Of a DNA stretch of 64,000 nucleotides, positions 59,282 through 64,000 are shown one piece after another (the first letter of the stretch is position 1; each line of letters starts with the position of its first letter). The DNA is from Medicago truncatula. Lineage: Eukaryota > Streptophyta > Magnoliopsida > Fabales > Fabaceae. The notes beneath the pieces were generated by a model. The model had not been told where the DNA came from, searched no databases, and saw nothing but the letters and a program-made list of their open reading frames with translations. The stretch spans positions 26,709,262-26,773,261 of the forward strand of contig NC_053042.1 of assembly GCF_003473485.1 (NCBI RefSeq), read 5' to 3'. The translations under genes were made by a program, and so were the position numbers.

Positions 59282-59998
59282 CATCTCACCACCTAAATGT
59301 TTCTCTAAAGAAGATAGGGTTGATGGAGAAGATGGTTGTTGAGGTTGGTGTTCTTCTGAAATAACTTCTGTTGAAGCTACTTCAGAGGCTATTTATGGTT
59401 CTGGGTTTGGTTCTGGTAGAATAACATTGAGGGCAGGAATAACAGGAGGTTGAAGGGGATGATCTTCTGGCAGTTTGTTGCAGACTGCAATCCTCCTTTT
59501 GGCCATACTGATTGTCCTTTCATCAATGTTAGAAGGTTCAAAGGAGTATGTTTGTGGTTGATTGGAAGTTTCAGTTGATTTGGATTTGGGAAGAGGCTCT
59601 TTGTGGATTTTGGAGGATGGTGAAGGGTTTTTATACTCTTGACTAATCAGAGTATCATCTAATTCAAATGAGGATAGGGAAGTTGATTCATATGAGATAG
59701 AGAGGGTTAAGTCTGATTCTACATTTACAACAGAGTGTGGAGAATCAGGAATACCTTTCAGATTGTCTGAGAGAGTGGCTTCTGATTCTGATGCATGAGC
59801 TTCTGATGTGCCCTCTCCTCTTGGCACAGCTTCTTGTAACAGAACAGTTGCTTCCTTAACTGTCTGTTCTTGAACTTCAGCAGTCAGAGACATAATCTCA
59901 TAAGCTTTCTCAACACTTTGAGGATCAACCTCAAAAAGTCATGCAGCCTTGACCTTCTCATCTCTTTCTCTTATATACTGCTCAGCTAGCTGCGCATG
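59282..59998 (-). pseudogene. env-like region of the second SIRE-like element, 5' part
   Basis: The minus strand at 59893-59393 encodes an acidic, Ser/Pro-rich stretch (for example SVVNVESDLTLSISYES) preceded by LAEQYIRERDEKVK. It belongs to the same env-like region as 54119-55614 and is separated from it by the 3.7-kb solo LTR. Fossil; broken. Confidence 0.65.
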
Positions 59999-61260
59999 AA
60001 TGAATAAGAATGAGAATTAAGATGATGATTCTAGGTTGTTGTTGTTGTTGAGGAACAAACAATGAGTTTTGATGATGAAGAATGAATGAATAAGAACAAA
60101 GATGATGATGGTTTTGGGTGTCCAAGTTTATTTCTTTCTTTCTTTTTGGATTAATGAAGATGAGAGAAGAAGAGGAAGAAAAATCTGAAAAGTATTAGGT
60201 GTTAGTGGTTTACACTAAAATACAATAGACCTTACATTATCCAACAATCCACTTTTAAAAAAAAATCAAAATGTTAAAATTAAAAAATTTATTAAGGTCC
60301 ATGGTGGACCACCTTTAAATATGGTTCACTTTAGATATTTGGTGTTAAAAACTAACGGAAAGGACCAAAAGAGGCAACGACAGAAAATATAAGGGACCAA
60401 ATTGAAACGTTTTTTAGTTAAGGGACCATTTTGAAAAAAAGAATTAAATTAAAGGACTAAATGATGTATTAAGCCTTTAATAATTAATAGTTGTTTTAAA
60501 CATTATTGTATCTATTTGTCATCATTTTAAATAAAATGTAATTCATGCAAATTATTATTATTATTTTTTAAGTTCATACGAACAAATAAATATTTTATAA
60601 TTTAATTTTTGTTAAGGATTATAATTAAATATTATGAGGTAATTTATAATTTAATAAATAAATTATTTTTGTTTAATGTTGTAAAGTTAGTGAAGTCTAT
60701 TTAAGTATTTTTCATTGGAGTCCTTATTAGTGTACTCCCATTGGAGCCATTGAATCCTTGATAAGTACTTTTATTAAAATATTATAAATAAATGATGTGT
60801 AACATGAGGTCCATTTAATGAGTCTCTGTTAAAGAACTGTCATTGTGGATGCTCCAAGGTGCCGGAAACTCTAGTAATATTTGAAGGACTTGTTTAGGGA
60901 ATTTGTATCAACGAGAGCATCAAATCAACCACCCACCAATCCAGGGGTGAAATTCAATTTTGTAGATGGTGAAAACATTCCACCCTTGAAACTAAAAATA
61001 ATAAGTATATATGAAAAATTCTTTCAAAAAAAATAAATACATATGAATTAAGGATGCAAGTATAAGAAGTGAAGATAACAAGGATAGAAGTCACTGCCTT
61101 TCAACAAAAAAAGGATAGAAATCACTGAAGATAATAATCGAATACCAAAATGTCAAAATATGTAATAAAAAAGAACACTGGTGGAAGAAGATCCAATAAC
61201 TGATGGTAAAAAACACAATTGCAGCGGTGGTATTAGAGCTTCAACAGTTAAAACTAATCA
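59999..61260. other. Repeat-rich spacer
   Basis: GATGATGAA-rich sequence (60000-60200), then a phrase common in legume MITEs (GGACCAAATTGAAACG, 60395) and another (CATTGTGGATGCTCC, 60841). No gene was identified. Confidence 0.4.
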
Positions 61261-61261
61261 G

Positions 61262-61543
61262 AAAATAGACGCTAGGAATGTTATTTCAATTTCATCTACT
61301 TCGACATCTTTGTCCTTGAAATCAACCTTCTAAACAATAGCCTGTTTACCCCCAAGATGAATGCTTTGTTCTTTCTCATGCTCTACCTTCTCAACTCTTA
61401 TCGTGTGCAACATCAATGATCAAGACAGTCTATGGATAACGCTACTGTCATTCTCCATATCAGATGAGAAATACAAGTGTTCTACAGACACCGCACCCTC
61501 TGTCTCTGCCTCAATAGATCCCTTTTTTGCCTCAAAAATTTGA
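61262..61543 (-). pseudogene. Unidentified decayed coding stretch downstream of the DHH gene
   Basis: One minus-strand frame reads about 94 codons as protein-like sequence with two in-frame stops: EAETEGAVSVEHLYFSSDME, then EKVEHEKEQSIHLGGKQAIV, then KVDFKDKDVEVDEIEITFLA. The acidic, charged composition is unlike A/T-rich spacer. It could be a relic exon, a captured gene piece, or 3' UTR sequence of the neighbouring gene. No family was recognised. Confidence 0.4.
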
Positions 61544-61657
61544 TATTACATCAAGTACCACAAACCATCATATTATCATTCCTAAAGGCAGTGAGTAAAT
61601 TTATCAAATGATATAATTTACATGACAGCAAGACAAGATATTCAAACCCGGAAACCA

Positions 61658-64000
61658 TCATAATGAATTAGCTGAAAGCCATTGGTTATACTCATCCATC
61701 CTTATTATGAAGGAGCTTGAACTTGCAGAACCTCCTCCGCCATATGCCTTCAAGTTGGCAATGCAGAAACACATTAATGTGTATTCAAGTATTAAAAATA
61801 TCAAATAGGTAAGACAAAAAAAAAAAGTGGAACTAAACCGCACGCACCTTAGCAACTTCAGAAGTATCAGTAGCATTATCAGAGCTTCGCAAGCACATTT
61901 TGAGATTATTCCGTTGCATGAATATCACAGCTCCTATGGGCCTGTCATTGATGAAAATGCCCAGTTGATCACATTATAGAATTTGACAATTCTTTAACCA
62001 AATTAAAATCTACAATAAGAGTTGGCATGCAATCATGCCTATAAGTTGTTAGGAAAATATTTTGATTCTTCACTTAATCCCTAAGAACCAGAATCAAAAG
62101 AGGATACTCAGAGGAAGAATCAACAAATATTTAGAATTAACAAACCATAATCGAGATCCAAATGCTTTTTATCGATATAATAGTTTCCACGTATATATGT
62201 CACTGAATTTCAAGCCCAAATGCTGACAAGCGATTAGTACTGAATGATTGCAAGTTTTTTGTTCTTCTGAAGACAAAATTAGTGTAATGAATGACTATTC
62301 CAATCACCATGCTAATGAAAAGGTTGCTTAAGTTATATAGTCACATTTGAATTGAATTTTTATTACTGTCTCAGACAACGTCAACCTCTTGAAAACCCAC
62401 TCTTCTTCTAACAAGATAATAATACAACTCAGACAACATCAACCTCTTGAAAACCCACTCTTCTTCTAACAAGATGATAATACAAACAAAAATTTAGTAA
62501 ATCTTCAAAACAAATTACCTCACCTCAGACCAATAGCAGCACTTTTTACACTGAGAAGCATGCCAATTTCATCACTTAAGTTAGAGTTCCCATCTGCCCG
62601 AACTCCCTGCATAGTAACCATGGAAACAAAAAGTGATTAAAAATTTCAACAAAAAAATGGGGGACCACATTGCCAGTGCATGATTCTGTCATATTCAATT
62701 ATTACAATCTAACTGGCAAAAATTAGTTATGCATTAAGCTCTAAAAAAAGCAGCAAGCAGCAGAGAAAATTCTTGGTACAAATTCGGATTTTATTTATTA
62801 TTATTTGGTTAAAATGTCACTGATTTGTAGTGAAAGTTTGGCTACACAAACATGCACTAAATACAAAATTAGAGCATGTTAAGAACAATAGAAACTAAGG
62901 TGATTATATCCTGAATTATTACCAGACACTCTCCATAAAATCCTCTACCCAGCCGAACCCTGAAAACCTTATCCAGCAATTTACTTGCAGCATTCTGGCG
63001 AGCTAAAAGAGATGAATTTCCTTTAGCAATTAACTCTTCAACACTCAATTCCAGCAACTGCAATACAGATTTTTCAAAGGATAGGCAATATTTAGCGAAT
63101 ATACATAATAAACAGAGATAAATAAAGAGTAATAAATACAGATGTTTTTGCTTTTTGGAATGTCACAGTAAGCACATACAAGCAAGTTAGCAACAAAATA
63201 GATGGTTGCTATAGCCTGAAATGTCACAGTACTTCTTTATGACAGTGTAATAGAAAGGTTCTGATTTTGTATTAGTCATGGCACTTCAAATAACCAACCA
63301 ACTTATGAAGTTGTTTATTCTCTTCCTAAGCAGGAAACAAACAGATGACAGATCAACAGTCAAAGGTCATAAGACATGTCTACAATCTCAGGAGGATGCA
63401 TAGTTCTAAGTAGCTCGAACATATTAATCTATTTGACTTGGCTTAAGTAAATTACATCCTTTTGAGGAGAAGAAATCGTATATATACACAAATTTATTAC
63501 TTAATCCATTGTATTTGTGTCAACTTAAATTAAATACCTGCTTAAACAACATCAAGGATAATCAGAAAAGCAACACCCAAGGATAATCAGTCATACCTGC
63601 TTAAACATGTATGGGTTAGAAATGCAGCTAAACCTCGACCGCCATTCACTCAGTCCAATGTTAAAGGGTTTAATGTCAGGCAAGCTCCAATGGCGAAGAT
63701 CAGCATCCTCAATATACTTAAGAATAAGCTCCACTCGCCCTTTATCTTTTGAGTCCACCAAACTTGGAACCACACCCTTCAAAAAAATCCAAGCATCTTT
63801 CTACCTCAGCCATTGTTGCATGAGATGCAAAAGAACTAAAGCGCATAAACAAATTTAAATTCTTACATTAGAAGTTTTAATGTCTTCGTGTTTGTCGGTA
63901 AAGTACTCATAAACAGCTCTTGAACTACTCTTTTCATGGTTAAGATTAATCATAATATTCTCAGGACACTCATTTGTAGAAGGAATCTGTGAAAGCACCG
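61658..64000 (-). CDS. DHH/DHHA1-type phosphoesterase-like protein, 3' six exons (5' end outside window)
   Basis: Exons on the minus strand are 64000-63867 (partial), 63800-63597, 63057-62923, 62606-62524, 61941-61848 and 61747-61658. They have GT-AG borders and phases that agree, giving about 246 residues to the stop at 61658. The late DHH-domain part shows SSRAVYEYF and YIEDADLRHWSLPD, like the 'ayeyF' and 'yIeDrDlw' motifs of the superfamily. The C-terminal DHHA1 part ends in LKMCLRSSDN..DTSEVAKAYGGGGSASSSSF, the substrate-binding GGGG loop; the usual His after the glycines is Ser here. DHH-DHHA1 proteins cleave phosphoester bonds in short oligonucleotides, cyclic dinucleotides or similar substrates using Mn ions (family knowledge). 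The catalytic DHH motif and any targeting peptide would lie to the right of the window, so substrate and compartment are unknown. Confidence 0.82.
62370..62485. repeat. 58-bp tandem duplication in an intron of the DHH gene
   Basis: Two near-perfect copies of a unit beginning CTCAGACAACGTCAACCTC lie in the intron between exons 62606-62524 and 61941-61848. Confidence 0.9.

Larger units (their letters stand above)
50772..59998 (-). mobile_element. Second SIRE/Maximus-type element, 3' portion with env-like region
   Basis: On the minus strand an env-like region leads to a polypurine tract and the 3' LTR. Two solo LTRs of another family are nested in it (52111-54118 and 55615-59281). No gag, pol or 5' LTR was found to the right, so the 5' part is missing. 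It is broken by two insertions and by the loss of its 5' half. The element is old compared with the Ogre-like copy. Confidence 0.8.

Noticed and set aside
61361-61543. Plus-strand open frame beginning MLCSFSCSTFSTLIV
   Set aside because: It is antisense to the more protein-like minus-strand relic and has no recognisable feature.

Overview
The window is plant nuclear DNA. It has intron-bearing genes with plant families (FAD2 desaturase, VQ protein, plastid fibrillin), very A/T-rich intergenic DNA and dense LTR-retrotransposon nests. SIRE/Maximus-type copia LTRs together with a Tat/Ogre-type element (TGTCATACCCC start, Arg-type primer site, 3' UTR tandem repeats) point to a legume, probably the Medicago/Trifolium/Pisum/Vicia clade. 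That placement is inferred from repeat families and gene resemblance; no search was run.

Left third (1-19,000): repeat nest. A minus-strand, non-autonomous Ogre/Tat-like element fills 1-11,380, with its 3' LTR cut by the window start. It lies inside the internal region of a minus-strand SIRE-like copia element (11,381-16,155), which also carries a solo LTR with a perfect 5-bp target duplication (12,574-13,730). A LINE-derived repeat, a segment duplicated 16 kb further on, and the 3' end of an L1-type LINE follow.

Middle (19,000-44,000): gene-bearing. FAD2-type oleate desaturase (CDS 21,690-22,844, with a 1.6-kb leader intron), a VQ-motif protein (31,406-31,960) and a seven-exon plastid-lipid-associated protein resembling PAP13 (39,580-43,708, minus) are separated by MITEs, SINEs, LTR remnants and a decayed plant-mobile-domain gene.

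Right third (44,000-64,000): a SIRE solo LTR, LINE debris, then a tandem array of ten nuclear tRNA-Ala(UGC) genes and gene relics at about 190-bp spacing (48,323-50,150). Next come a hAT MITE with a perfect 8-bp target duplication and a second minus-strand SIRE-like element, whose env-like region was split by two solo LTRs of one TGTAAC...GTTACA family (2.0 and 3.7 kb, both with perfect 5-bp target duplications). The window ends in the 3' part of a multi-exon DHH/DHHA1 phosphoesterase-like gene (61,658-64,000, minus).

The host genes show no sign of working together. The most unusual features are the tRNA-Ala array, the very young non-autonomous Ogre-like element with its satellite-like 33-bp array, and the clusters of short family-specific palindromes inside several LTR families. 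Exon boundaries, target duplications and repeat periods were read by eye.
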